Positions 15,489 to 27,700 of a stretch of DNA of 64,000 nucleotides are shown piece by piece. Source of the DNA: Dipetalonema caudispina. Lineage: Eukaryota; Nematoda; Chromadorea; Rhabditida; Onchocercidae. Every line of letters starts with the position of its first letter. The first letter of the stretch is position 1. Below the pieces are notes generated by a model, which did not search any database, was not told where the DNA came from, and saw only the letters and a list, made by a program, of their open reading frames with translations. The translations under genes were made by a program, and so were the position numbers. The stretch is taken from the NCBI GenBank assembly GCA_013365325.1, contig JABVXV010000145.1, positions 62,001-126,000 on the forward strand, read 5' to 3'.

Positions 15489-15926
15489 TAGGGTAGATCT
15501 CAGGTATTATTAGACAATTTCTGAAAGAGTAATTAGAATGCTGAAACTGAATGAAGTAATTAGTTGTGCATGCAGTTAACATGCATGCAACGTTATAATA
15601 GCATCCTAAAGAAAAATGGTAAGTATTTTAGATTTAATTTAATGATTGCATTTGATATTGCATTATAAAGCATCAGGGCACACTGCCCTTAATTTTCAAT
15701 TTCCGATTAATCAAAACAAAAAACGGATGCATATAGAAAGAGTTGCATAATGCAGAAATGCTTATTTACTCTAACGGGAGCAATAATCCTGCAAATTCAT
15801 TTACTTCGAAAGGTGACAAATTCAAAGCAAATCCAATCCATAAAAATCTATCTGTTTTGAATTTATTTTTAATTCAATTTCTAGTTCATTTTTTATTCAA
15901 TTTTTTTTTTTAAATTCAAGTCTTGT

Positions 15927-15945
15927 CATATATATATATATATAT
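15927..15945. repeat. TA dinucleotide microsatellite
   Basis: About nine TA units preceded by a poly-T run. Simple repeat only. Confidence 0.85.
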
Positions 15946-16234
15946 TCACAAGAGCAGCATTGAAGATATGGTAACTAATGAGGAAGCATGATGTCAATTT
16001 TACATGATATAAAATCATCTTATTTTTGCTTCATTATTTTTTTACTAAAGAATAAGAAAAATTCCACTTCTTTAGAAAAAATTATTTTAATTATTCAAAA
16101 ATTTTAAAATGGAAAGCTTGGATAATAAACAGTTTTTAATTTGCGAAAGAATACCTAATAATTAGTGTAGATTTCATAACTTATTCAAATTTTGTTGCTC
16201 AATAGTTTTCAAACTGCATAAATTATGAGACGAA

Positions 16235-16444
16235 ATGAAAAAATATGGGAAACAGGGTTTGTGTGAAACTAATATAGTAAGAATACGGATATTTAATCAT
16301 CATAAGAAAGGTTATCACTTTCAACCTATCTTCGAATTGTTCCCAGGATGGGCAGGTATACGAGATCTTAATGTATCAAATGATAATGAATCACATCCAA
16401 TGGCTTATGGTACATTTACTGAATATTGGAATAGTTCATTTTAA
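16235..16444 (+). CDS. Orphan ORF, 69 codons, possible exon
   Basis: An ATG-initiated ORF ending in TAA. Its second half is compositionally like real protein, with motifs such as FELFPGWAGIRDLNV and GTFTEYWNSSF, and it uses many amino acids rare in the local spurious ORFs (Trp, Pro, His, Gly). It has no recognised domain. An in-frame TGA lies just upstream, so it would have to start at this ATG or at an acceptor inside it. It could be a small gene, a terminal exon or a decayed fragment. Confidence 0.25.
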   Translation: MKKYGKQGLCETNIVRIRIFNHHKKGYHFQPIFELFPGWAGIRDLNVSNDNESHPMAYGTFTEYWNSSF

Positions 16445-19218
16445 TAGATATACCGATAAGATACGACACTGACGTATAGGGAATCTCCTATGTAACATTC
16501 TCACAGATGTAAATACAGTATTTCTTCATAAACCATAAAATTGTTCATTAATGTCTTCAGGATTGTGACCATAGTATCACATGTAATGAATTTCACTTTC
16601 TAACAGCATAAGATTTCATAGAAATCTAATAGTTTTACAGTAAAAAAGTTCACTTATTGTATGAATAAATCAAATCGAATCTAAAATAGCGTCTTCTGTT
16701 CATATTATGGACACCATAACTAAACATTTAGGCATGAAAAGAAATTTCAGAAGTCCCAATGTAAAAGTGATTCCATGTTCAACAGTGGATACGACAAATG
16801 AATTGATAAATTGAGAGATGAAATTATAAATAAGTGATGAAGCAAATGAACATCAAACATCTAAATTACTTTTTAGTTCGAAGTGAATTTCTTCATCACA
16901 TTTCTTATATTTGTTGGTTTAAAGATGCCTTTAGATTATTCTTCTCCACTTATTTTCGAACAATGCCTTAATCTTTCCTTTGTAATTTTATTACTATTGT
17001 TGCATATTAACGACAACCGAAATTTTCCTAAAACATTTTATTGGTTTTAACTAGCATGTGTAGTTACTAATTTTAACAAAAAAAGTTTATTTTAGAAATT
17101 AAGGAAGAATTAAAAAAATGGTATTGACATTTTCTCTATGACCTTTTTGGAAAGCTAATTTTGGCTTTCATTTCATATACGAATTCAAAATTTAGACCAA
17201 ATCGTATCTCAACCTTAAAAATTTTTATCGAATCTGATGAAATCATCTTTAATGGAATGCAATCGGATAATCCACAAGACAAATGAGAATATCATCATAA
17301 AGCAGAAATTACACCAGGAAATTGATGTTCCATTCAGATTAATACTACAATTAAAATAATTCGACATCATAATAGTTTTGGGACCGAAAATCTGTTAGCT
17401 CCAGTTTCCATACTTTGACCAATCCAACTTCTACTTCCAACTCAAAAATACTTGTTCCAACGACAAGTAAACGAAAATTAACAGCTTGGAAGAATTTTAA
17501 ATGGAATTATTGACCTGCAAGAACAATACTAATCATTTCTGATTTCCTATTTATCAACTTACATCTTCATGACAATAAATGATGTAATACTACAATGCAA
17601 AACTGATACTACATTTGTCTAAAATTAGGCTACGCTTAATGGCAAGGCAGATAAAATTAAAATTTTAGTAAGTACAGGATTTCTGACGTCACTTCATCAA
17701 ATTAAATAATCCTTATATTCTTGTATGAATAACTTTTCTAAAGCCTTGTATCTATTAGTTAATACCTTATTAGATTAGTTTTTAACTTGAAAATCTGACA
17801 TAGCATGTATTTATGGCAACTGTGAAAATGCTATATCACTAGCATAAAAGGGATATGATGATACCATCAGGGCAATTAAATAAATTCAATAAATGACATT
17901 ATAACATTACAGAAAATCAAATTTATGGAGAAAATAAATACCGCCAGTCGTTTTTTACAACAACCACCACTTGTAGGACACTGATATCACCGCTAACAAG
18001 AAATAATTTCGAATTCAGGAAATTTTATAGTTATTCACTTATCTATGCAAATTTTCATAAGGCGGGAAACTGTCAATTGAATTTGGGGGCAAATTCCCGA
18101 ATTAATTTTTATTAAATCATTTCATAACCGCTGGCTACGAAATTATTTGATAACTCACGATATAGAGCAATTGTGAAGTACTATAGATAAGCTGGCTTTC
18201 GGATAGTGGACATTAGCATTATTGTAACTTTCATGAAATTGAACAGATGACCGGCCATAACCACAACATCCAACCATTTCCCTTCCCCGCCATATACCAT
18301 ATTTTCATCCTCAGCAGATCACAGAGCAGAATCTAAGATTTTCGCATATATCATTTGAAATGGATTCAATTTCAATACCTTTTGTGAAAGTATACAGCAA
18401 GAGAACAATATACGATGTTGAGTCCAATATTCAAATATTAGATTCCTTTATAAAAGAATATTGCTGTTTTAGATATTTATTAACGGTGACTTACAATTAT
18501 TTGAGAAAAATGTAACAGTAGCAAAAGAGATGATTTTCTTTGACTAATCTTGCTTTATGCAGTGTAAAAGAGAGAAAAAAAGGGGAAGAGAGAGATCTTC
18601 GATCTCTTCGATAAGCAGTTGATGTCAGCTGGGATAAGCATATTGCGCTTTTCGATGATAATACAGTCAAACGAATCCTTTTCTCTCATCCACTGACTAA
18701 GTTTTTAGTGATTGGAAATTTGCTGTTCCTTCGAAACGGTAATTAATATTCCTCAACATTCAAGAAATGCTGAACAAAGACCACTGGTTACAATATAATT
18801 CGATGGAGAAGAAATTTTTTATACATTTCAAATATATATCCACATAATTCCTCATGGAAAGTCCAAAAAGATTGTCAACTGGAAAATTCAACTGAATAAA
18901 AAAGTATTTCTAAAGCATCAACTCAAAAAGCAAGTCTGTCACTCAAAAATTGCTTATAAAAACTTCCCCGAACAATGATAACTTCTAAAAAATAACATGA
19001 AAAACTTACATCCATTAAAACTGTCGAAACATTGCAGATTAATGGGAAACCAATTTTATTTAATCAATTTTCTATGTTTACCATTTGTTCTACCCTGTAG
19101 TATTACAAATAGTTACGTTATTCCGAATCTCTGCTTATTTCTACTATATAAGGCCACTATACACCAATAAATCGTACAATAAACCGAACGATGCAAATTC
19201 CTGAACCCCAAGTATGTC

Positions 19219-19224
19219 TTTATT
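19219..19224 (-). promoter_or_regulatory. Candidate polyadenylation signal of the TFIIA gamma gene
   Basis: AATAAA on the minus strand about 105 bases downstream of the TFIIA gamma stop codon, in AT-rich sequence. It is the nearest canonical signal downstream of that gene. Confidence 0.5.
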
Positions 19225-19328
19225 CAAAGAATTTTTTTTTTCTGGCTAGTATCAGCTACTAATAACAGACCAGACAATAATCAAACAAATAAAGCATTAT
19301 ACAATGTATAAATATTCTTCTCCATGTT

Positions 19329-19911
19329 CTACGTGTTGGCTAATTTTGCGGCACTTGCATCGCATGCTACAATTTTCACACGATCAACGACGCCATCTAC
19401 CGGCTGTGTTACATCACGGAATTCAACGTTTTCCATAACAAATGTCCAGACATTGTCACAAAATCGATATGCTTTCAGTTTGTCAGCCTGTAACGAAAGT
19501 CATAAGACAGACGTGAAAAAATTCCTTCCAGAGATTTTCATTATTTCTTTTCCATCTGAAAAACTGTTTTGTGAGCGGATCTCAGCAGTGTTGAATGTAG
19601 AACTGAGACTTACCTACCTTGAAATTAACTTTATTCTTAACTCGCTGAGATAATGCCCTGTTGATGCATTTGTCGAACGTTGTCAGTACTGTCTGAGCTA
19701 AGGAAGGTGTGATTGTGCCGTCCTGCAATTATAATAAATCTATACATATATATTTGTATATAATAGCTACCTCAAAACACCATAAGCAAAATTATTCTTT
19801 GAGAAACAGAATTGGAAGTTTAAAATAAAGGAAGTTAACCTCGACAAATTCATCCAGGGTACTTCGAAGAGCTATGCCCAATGTTGTCGACCTATACAGT
19901 TGATAAGACAT
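19329..19911 (-). CDS. GTF2A2: Transcription initiation factor IIA gamma subunit
   Basis: Small subunit of TFIIA, which joins the large alpha/beta subunit to stabilise TBP on core promoters for RNA polymerase II. Three exons on the minus strand: 19911-19840, 19722-19618 and 19487-19329, all joined in phase 0, giving 111 residues against 109 in the human protein. The N terminus [12 protein letters not shown] matches the conserved helical domain, the middle exon holds [19 protein letters not shown], and the last exon carries the hallmark [10 protein letters not shown] and VKIVACD of the beta-barrel domain. Splice sites are gttaac, gtaggt and TTTCAG-like. An acceptor-like TTTTAG sits directly against the ATG, suggesting spliced-leader addition with almost no 5' UTR. 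It follows the AAMP homologue on the same strand by about 480 bases, so co-transcription is possible. Confidence 0.95.
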
Positions 19912-19920
19912 CTAAAACTT
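19912..19920 (-). promoter_or_regulatory. Candidate trans-splice acceptor abutting the TFIIA gamma ATG
   Basis: Read on the minus strand, AAGTTTTAG immediately precedes ATG. In nematodes such a pyrimidine-AG with no upstream coding sequence is the usual spliced-leader addition site. This supports the chosen start; the exact leader cannot be told from genomic sequence. Confidence 0.55.
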
Positions 19921-20387
19921 GACAAAGTCATTGTCAAAACGATATCTAAGCAGACAAATAAGGTACGTATGTCTAAATTATAAAACGCATGCACGGATCT
20001 GTAGACGGACAAACAGATCGCGTAATGTGAAAGAGAGGAAAGAAAAACAGAAAAGAATGATACACCATATTCATATCATAATTTTCGGAAATTTGCGTGA
20101 AAAATATGTAACGACTCCCAGTTATCGAATTATAAAAGTTTTGCAAGCTCATGGAAGTTTTATTCATCATATAAACATAACACAACAACAACAAAAACAA
20201 TAACAAATCAAAAAGAGAGGTGGGAAAGCGGACTGTAAACAAATCACGTTTGATCCAAACAGGTAACAAACTATGTGGGCTATTCTGCTTTACGCGTTAA
20301 AAACAATGGAAACTCTCTGACTTCCTGAATCTTGAATTGGTGTTAAAATAGTGGAGTTCTAAAAGGACAGTACCAAATGGATTGAAT

Positions 20388-23259
20388 TTACCGGTTTATA
20401 GAAGAAAACTTGCAAAGCTGTCCAGAACTATACGAAGCATATAAGATAGGTCCTTTCACAGACAAATCCATTGAGAGCAAGTGACACCCTTCCATAGCAA
20501 CACTTTGTGACAACATTACCTAAGAAAAATAGTTGATCATTCAGTTAGAAAAAGTTAAACATTAAAAATCATGCCCAAGCGTATACAGGTTCCTGAAGAT
20601 TTGAAAGAAAAACGTTGTAGAAATTTAAAATTTTCAGTTGAAGGAGTTATCAACGATTTTATTGTCAGAAAAATGAATAACTTATAGGATAATACTTCAC
20701 TTTCAATCACAGCATGATGGGATATACAATCCAACACGCGAATCACACTTCATGAAAGAAATATGAGCAGCTGGCTAATAACTCAAAACAAGATACAACT
20801 ATTAACTGCACCGGTCACCATTAAAACACAAAATGTGCGCGAATGAAGTTCAATTGGGAATCAAGGAGACTAGAATTTTCTGATTTAACTGCTTGATCCT
20901 AGGATATGAATAACATCTTATATAAGTTGTATATGAATCAAAACTGTACTGTAAATAATAATGAAAAGAAAACCTACTAAGAAAGGCAATCCACTTCGAC
21001 TATCCCACATCTTAAGCAAACCACTATAACCAGCACCAATAATGTACATCTCATTTGAATCTGTCATATACCATCGACAGGTAACCACTGGGTCAGCATC
21101 ATCTTTCAGAATGTGGCGTAAAGTACTGGCACTGAAATCATAGATTGCCAAACGACCAGAACTAGTACCAACGACGAACCATGGTTCCTTTTCTGGACAA
21201 AATTTCACGCATTCAATTGCCACTTCGGAAGCCTGAAAGTCACCGGAATAATGCACCTACGTATAATCCAATACACTTATGGAAGTGATCGATTTCAGTA
21301 GGAAATAATGTAAGGGATAAACAGAAAAATTTTTACCTTATCTCCTTCAACCACTGTAAATATCCTTAATATTTTGGCAGTTTCTGTATTCACAAAGTAA
21401 CAACGTCCCATAAGATCTCCAATCATTGCCACAGGTGAATTATGATGAATATCCAGGCATGTAGCGCTTCCAGCTCCAGTCACAATGTTAATCGATTTTT
21501 CATCTTTCAGAGACCATAATCTTACAGAACCATCTTCATAGCACGAAAGAAGCCGTTTTCCATCATTTAGGAGTTTAGCATCGACAGATGTGGTAGGCGA
21601 ATCACACATATATACCTGCATTTTCAAATATAAGTGTACCATCGATAATGATTATATTATTCAAAAAAAGTAAATTGTTATTTCACGACTAAAATGATGG
21701 ACTAATATAATCAGTATGAGCAATGCTGTAAAGAACAAGAAAATAATAGAAACCTTTGTTTGTCGAATGCCGTCGGTCGTAATAAGCCACATCCAAATAC
21801 CATTTTTACCACCGGCAAGCAAAATGTCTGCGGATGAATGCCACTGTATCCATGATAACTCTTCACAATCATCAATCTTTAAAATAATACTCAGATCACT
21901 TTAAAAAAAACTGATACATCACAAAAACTTGAATCCAGTAACAAGCGAACATATAATTAAATAAATGAAGCTAAAAGTCTTCTGCTCTGAACACAAAAGT
22001 CCCACCTGCATACTTCCTATCCGTGGAGATGGTACCTAAAGAACAGAAACTAACTGAAAACCCATTGTTCTCAACTTTAATCAAAAAAAACCCTACAAAG
22101 AAAATGTCGAGATAACGGCATTTTGAAACTCCTCCATACTAATAAGTCTAAACTAAACGGAGCAATCCTATCTTCTAATTTCAAAGTTTTTAGCAAACAC
22201 GAGATATTTCGCTACAATACTAACCAAGAAACATCTTTTTAGGTTCACGGTACTGCTTACTACAACCAAGCCACTCATATCGCCACTGGCCAGCAAGTGC
22301 CCCTTCACACTAAACTGTGCACATGTTACACTATCTCTATGTTCATCAATCCTCAAAACCAATTCCAAACCTTGAAAATAAGAATTATGACGAATAGAAA
22401 ATAAAGAGGATTATATCAAAGCGCGTTTCACAAACAATGCAATTTAAATTTATTGTACAGCGATGGGCTAAACTTAATTTAATATTTCAACAAACCATCT
22501 TTTCATTACTCAAAAGTTAAACAAATGAATTCTGTATTAATCACAAAATTTCTGGAAAAAACACATAGGAAAAAGACCCTAAGTTCGTTCCCCTATCACT
22601 TATTCGATCATAAACGTTGAGGAGGTGTCCTTTATCATGAAAAGTTGATGTTATAGTAGAAAAATGCGAGAGACGCTTGCAGTAATTCATTAATTTGATA
22701 ACACAGGATTACTTTGAAGATTGTACAAAACGGCCTGGTCATCTTTTCCACCAACAGCAAGCCACTGATCTTGAAAACATGAAACAACATAAGCTTCATC
22801 TCTGCATGCCGAAATTGTGTCATCAGCTTCCGTTATCATATTTGGAAAGTCTTCATTGCCGTCCATTTCTATATCACCACTTTCAGTTATTTCCATATCT
22901 TCATCTGAATTTCTTTTTAGTTATAGCAATAATTCCTAAAGAGCATTAAAGTTCCTCTCTCTTTTCAAATTTTATTCTATCCTTTATGTGAGAGGCCTAA
23001 AAGAAACGCATTGATTGAAAAAGCTGCTTAATTCCAAAGTTAATAGAGACACTATCTAGTAGAGGAATTCATACAGATGCATCCTTCCTGAGATGAAAAA
23101 AACAGATCAATCCACGGTACCTTCCACTCCCGAAACGCCACATGCATTATCGGGTACTTCTGAAGAATTATTCGTGGTATCGTACAGAGGAATAATGTGT
23201 ATAATATCCTCCTCATTAAGAAATTCTTCATGTTCCTCATTCGTTTCTTTCTCTTCCAT
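20388..23259 (-). CDS. AAMP: AAMP-like WD40 repeat protein
   Basis: Homologue of angio-associated migratory cell protein, a cytoplasmic WD40 propeller protein (yeast relative Sqt1, a ribosomal-protein chaperone). Eight exons on the minus strand: 23259-23121, 22904-22713, 22370-22261, 22035-22006, 21876-21754, 21615-21337, 21232-20978, 20519-20388. All are in phase; 1260 nt code 419 residues (human 434). The first 70 or so residues are acidic, as in the family. WD blocks include LAVGGKDDQAVLYNLQ, HRDSVTCAQFSVKGHLLASGDMSGLVV, LLSCYEDGSVRLW, LLAGGKNGIWMW, GTSSGRLAIYDF and GYSGLLKMWDSRSG. The 30-nt exon 4 is inferred from phase and alignment. The last exon is divergent but aligns to the family C terminus. 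The start is supported by an acceptor two to four bases upstream. TFIIA gamma follows on the same strand. Confidence 0.93.
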
Positions 23260-23272
23260 CTCTATAACAATA
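23260..23272 (-). promoter_or_regulatory. Candidate trans-splice acceptor before AAMP
   Basis: On the minus strand TTATTGTTATAG is followed by AG and then the ATG. This is a TAG acceptor within four bases of the start codon, consistent with spliced-leader trans-splicing and with the chosen initiation codon. Confidence 0.55.
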
Positions 23273-23869
23273 AAATGAATGATATCAAAGGTGACAATCT
23301 ACTTTTTGATTCCGCTTTCTTTCTATAATTAGTGTGAAATGCCAATACTTCCGATAATATATTACTAACAACAAGCTCCGATATAACCAATAAATATGTG
23401 ACATAAGGGAATAGAGTGACAATATCATCAACAACATGGTCTGGAAAACCATTCAACACGCTGTGCTGTGAATCGAATATATCGCCATGAAAATTAATAG
23501 TCCCGAGGAGTTATCTTCTCTTTACAAAACCCGCCCCTTTCTTCTTTTCACTATTGATCAATTTTAATGATTAGTAATTGGTTTAATGCTGCCAATAAGT
23601 GCTTCGTGAACTGGTTCTTATTGAAGTTCAAGTTATTAAGTTAAGTTCTTTGTAGATTTTTATTTGTTTCTAGAAGTTAATTGACGTAAAAATTGTGATT
23701 CTATCAATAAAATGTATCCTTCCATCTCTACGTTGTAGTACTTCGGGGTATTTATAAATGAAGAAAAAAAGAATTATGAAAATAACCTTCTTTTTTCTTA
23801 CTTCTATACTTCCTATATTGGGTGTTTTTTCAGTGAAATGATACATTATAGGGTTATCACCAAAAACTC

Positions 23870-24330
23870 TTAAATGACCGGATGATCGGGTTGATCCCAA
23901 AATTTCCTTTGGAAAGTTCGTTTTCTGGGGAAAACGTCGACTTCATATGAAACGGAAATGAATGTATCCATGGTTAAAGAGTGTAACGCTAACATTTATT
24001 CGTGATTCTTGAGACTTTCTCGTAAGTTCCTCTGACTGTTTTTAATACAATCTCCAATACCTGAATTGGGGAGGCAGTAGATTAACTATAAAAATCACGA
24101 CCCAAGCACAAATAGAGGTAATTATTCCTGTTATTACTTTCCATATCACTTCTAGAACCGGAAAAGATATTATCACTCTTCGGCTCAAATATTCTTCTGT
24201 ATCCTCATATGCTGATCAGACAAGGTGTTACTCGAGAAGCGCTCTACATACTCCTCCCATTTATCGTCGGATTCGACGCAAGTATTCAATCAACTTGCCA
24301 TTTAGAAGTGCTCCTCTTCAAATATGTTAT
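23870..24330 (-). CDS. Tentative small single-pass membrane protein gene
   Basis: Not recognised. The main exon, minus strand 24211-24061, is bounded by GATCAG and a GTATTG donor. It encodes about 50 residues: an acidic start (YEDTEEYLSRR), then a long hydrophobic stretch (VIWKVITGIITS through VVIFIV) that looks like one transmembrane helix, then NLLPPQF. The next exon starts at 23924 after TTTTCCCCAG and in phase gives a basic tail KRTFQRKFWDQPDHPVI ending at 23870. A different frame of that exon is also open and protein-like up to a GTAAGA donor near 23800, so the C terminus is uncertain. Two ATGs upstream (about 24,280-24,330) could start the gene, each needing a short intron; the start is unresolved. 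It sits upstream of AAMP on the same strand. Confidence 0.3.
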
Positions 24331-24358
24331 ACGGGTGGAGGTGTACCTGTGAGTGTAT

Positions 24359-24360
<2 letters not shown>

Positions 24361-24392
<32 letters not shown>

Positions 24393-24397
24393 CTGTT
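24361..24397. repeat. CTGT tetranucleotide microsatellite
   Basis: Nine CTGT/GTCT units with one CCGT interruption. Confidence 0.95.
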
Positions 24398-24487
24398 TCT
24401 TCAAATATATATCAAAATAGATGCACACACAACACGATAATAATATATACATATTTAATACTTATGGTGTATGGGTATGTTTTCCAA

Positions 24488-24604
24488 GTGTGAGTGTGTG
24501 TGTATGTGTGTGTGTATGTGTATGTGTATGAGTATGTGTATGTGTATGTGTGTGTGTGTGCTTGTTTGTATGTGAGCGTGTGTGCGTCTGTATGTGTATG
24601 TAAG
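24488..24604. repeat. TG/TGTATG compound microsatellite
   Basis: A tract of about 115 bases of TGTGTA, TGTG and TATG units. All reading frames through it are artefacts (Val/Tyr/Cys on plus, His/Thr/Tyr on minus). Confidence 0.95.
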
Positions 24605-24670
24605 TATGCCACTATGCTCAGGAGCAAAGGAACAGAAAAAGGAGCGCAACAACGACAACGATCATTAAGC

Positions 24671-24718
24671 GACCAACCGATCGACCGAATGATCGACCAA
24701 CCGATCGACTGAATGATC
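24671..24718. repeat. 24-bp direct tandem repeat, two copies
   Basis: Copy 1 (24671-24694) and copy 2 (24695-24718) differ at one base (C/T) and are followed by a partial third unit (GACCGATC). Each unit contains CCGATCG and ATGATCGACC, so GATC-containing palindromes recur every 8-12 bases. Confidence 0.95.
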
Positions 24719-27700
24719 GACCGATCCGGATGAAATCAATGCTGAAGAATGGGTTAAGGAGGATGGTGTAGGTGGGTGGATGACGGGTAGGTGTTGATCT
24801 GTACGGGTATACCGCTTTGATCAATGCTGACGATAGGTACATCAGTTCTTGTTATCCCCACTCTTTTATTGTTCCTACCGGATAATGAGACAATTCCTTA
24901 TAATGCCGTCACTTATTCCAATATTTTCCTTATGAGTATCTCAGCCTTATAAACGATCGATTATATCCCGATCGATAGGTGATAGATTAAATGAGCAGCC
25001 TCATGGACTATTTTCATCAAATTAGTATCACACCATCCGATTATCGAGATGATACGTTTACCTGGTTAGTTAGTTGTCCGTTGATTAGATTTAGTGAGTG
25101 GACGGTATTTTAGTTTGCATAGATATTAATGGTAGTAGAACTGTCCTCAATATCATCCTAGCTTCATATGGTTACAGCATTTACAGCGGTTGATCACGTA
25201 GTTTCGTGCTATTTTGACGTTGTAATAGCTGACTGAAACGACGTTTGGTCGAATTGGGATAAACTTGATGCACTTCTACTATTTGCTAAGAAATGACAAT
25301 TTTTTGATAGGTATATTTCTTACTTGACATTTCTCGATTCTTTCTTCCAGAATTTTGTTTTGGAATGAAGTGGGAAATCATCTGGCATTGCAGGCCAAGT
25401 AAACGTAGAAATCGTTTCGGGTTCTGGGAAACAGTAACACGAAAGGATTGTAATGTAAAATGGGTTCGGGTTAGCGTACATCAAGGTGATTTTATTGTCA
25501 TCCGTTGACCTTTGAACTAAAACAGTTTATCTAATGTGGTTAATTTTATCATTGAATTAGAAGATTGTGGCTTAAATTGATGGGTAAACACTGAGGATTA
25601 TAATATTTCCGGAACGCAACTTTGAAACTTCAGGCTTCGTTTTTTCTGTCAACTAATTCATTCATATGTCGTATTCTAATCCTGTCAGTTGTCTTTAAAA
25701 TATCATGCATTCATATTCACCGTCACTATCGTTTTGGTTGAAATCGACGAAACTAAACATTTCTTCTAAACATTTCTTCAAAAAGAATCGTTGGACATTT
25801 CGAAGCTGATGAAGTAGTTTGGACGACAGAGTTGAAAATAGGCGAAGTTTGGTGATAGCTTTAAAGAAATTTGGTACTGATTGGTTATGTCAGTAAATCT
25901 CGTAAAATTTTATTCCGGAGTATCGTCATGATTATTAGAGACGAGGAAATTAAATATTTAGGACACAAAAAAAGTCAAAATATTCAATTTTCTTTGCTGT
26001 AACGTAAGCACTATTCTTAGTATAGTCTTCATTTAATTTCATTTGAACTTTTTTTTGGGATTTATCGAATTCTGGTCATAATTTAGGGACGTATGAGACA
26101 GATGAAATGTAAGTCGTGGTTACGGTGCTGATGATGTGGCGTTTTCACGAAAAATGCACAACAAGTGGTGCGTAGATCTATGTGTATTGTCTTTGAACCA
26201 TTGAACCGGTTCTTGATCAGTATCAGCTGATTATAATGGACTCTACAAAGTTAAGTTGCAAAAAATTATCTGTCCTGATTCCTTATCCATATGCACCTGC
26301 TCGTCATCTTCATCGGTTTAGTCAACATCGGAACTACTGGTTAATATCTAACACCGTTCTCAGTAATATTTTGTCTTCCAGAATCCTACAACTTCAGAAG
26401 AAATATCCAAAAATTCTTCATTTGCTTGCAATCAGAAATTGTGGGATATCATGGAGAACTTTATACATTTTAGTAACTGCGCGGTTTTTGGATTTTGTGG
26501 AAAAAATCCGAAGTAGTCGTTAGGGAAATCGATATATTGTAATTACTGGGAGTATCGTTCAAATTTCTAACATCAAATCTATTTATCTGTATTCATTCAG
26601 GATTTCATCTCGAGTCAGAATTCCTTACCGTTCACTTGTTTAATTAAGAGAAAGCTTGAAATTCACATTACTTCTTAGAAAGTAGTTGCATCTGATTATT
26701 AAATTATGCTGAAGCTGTTACTGATAGTTGTCACTAAAAATATGTCGCATAATGTTTAGCAGATGGTAATCCGTTTCATCTCAGTCATAAAATAGCTGAG
26801 TTTTTAGAACTGGTTTTCCTGATACAAGTCATTTCTTGGTTCGGTACGTTTGCAGCTTCGACTCTAAAATTCGGAATACGGTTTGGAATAGTTGACTCTA
26901 AAACATCGTTGACGCTTAACTGTATTTGGTTTGACACGAATGAATTTTAATCGGAATTATTTGGTTCGAAGAGTCCAGATTTTTGTTTTGGACTGGTAAT
27001 TGGTGCTGTATGAGACTAAGATCCTTTCTGTTTTAAATTCCTTTTGATTATTTTGCCAAATCTTAGAATAATTCGTAGGATTTTAACTTGAGGAAGTCGA
27101 AAGACTTTAAAGTATTAATGCTTCTGATATTTTTGTGTTCATCTTGCCTTCCTTCCGAACGTTTCCATTCAAAAATCGTGTGTTTTGCGTTGTGCACTTG
27201 ACTTTCGGCTTTACAATACTTTCGAATTTCAGGTCATTACACCTGTATTACTAGTATTTTTGGTTGCCCCATGTTTTTTTCCTATCATCAGCTTTATTGA
27301 TAATGGAACTATATATCATGCAGTACGATTATTACATTTCGTATTACTTATTGGATATTCTCACTATCAATACGAAAAGATGGTGGATTATTTCATGAAT
27401 TGTATGATGTATAATTGTAGCAAATAATCGATTTGAATTCCTTGCTGTTATGGATCTGTTTTCGCCAAATTTCTATTCTGTTGGCAGCGTTCGAAAGTTG
27501 TGGACTTATGTTCCTTGAATATTTAAGTCTTTCATGAGAATGATGAGTAAGTTTTTTCCTTAACTATAAACAGAACTGATGGTACCATCCTGAGATGGAT
27601 CAAATTATTGCATGTGGCTTGATAAAATGTGAACAAAGAGTATACTTTTTTGATCAAGTTGAATTTTTACTTTGAGATATTACAAGTCGTCTTTAAAAAG

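Larger units (their letters stand above)
1..19328. other. Long AT-rich stretch without a supported gene
   Basis: No spliced or unspliced gene that I can recognise was found here on either strand. ORFs are short, low in complexity and lack convincing acceptor/donor pairs. Exceptions noted separately are two orphan ORFs near 15.3 and 16.2 kb, several microsatellites and a hairpin at 4.8 kb. Homopolymer A or T runs are frequent. The stretch may be intergenic, or an intron of a gene lying outside the window; the sequence alone does not decide. Confidence 0.6.

Noticed and set aside
19324..19653. 109-codon plus-strand ORF
   Set aside because: It is the shadow of TFIIA gamma exons 2 and 3 on the opposite strand.
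24412..24842. Overlapping ORFs rich in His/Thr/Tyr or Arg/Ser
   Set aside because: They are translations of the TG/CA microsatellite and the 24-bp tandem repeat.
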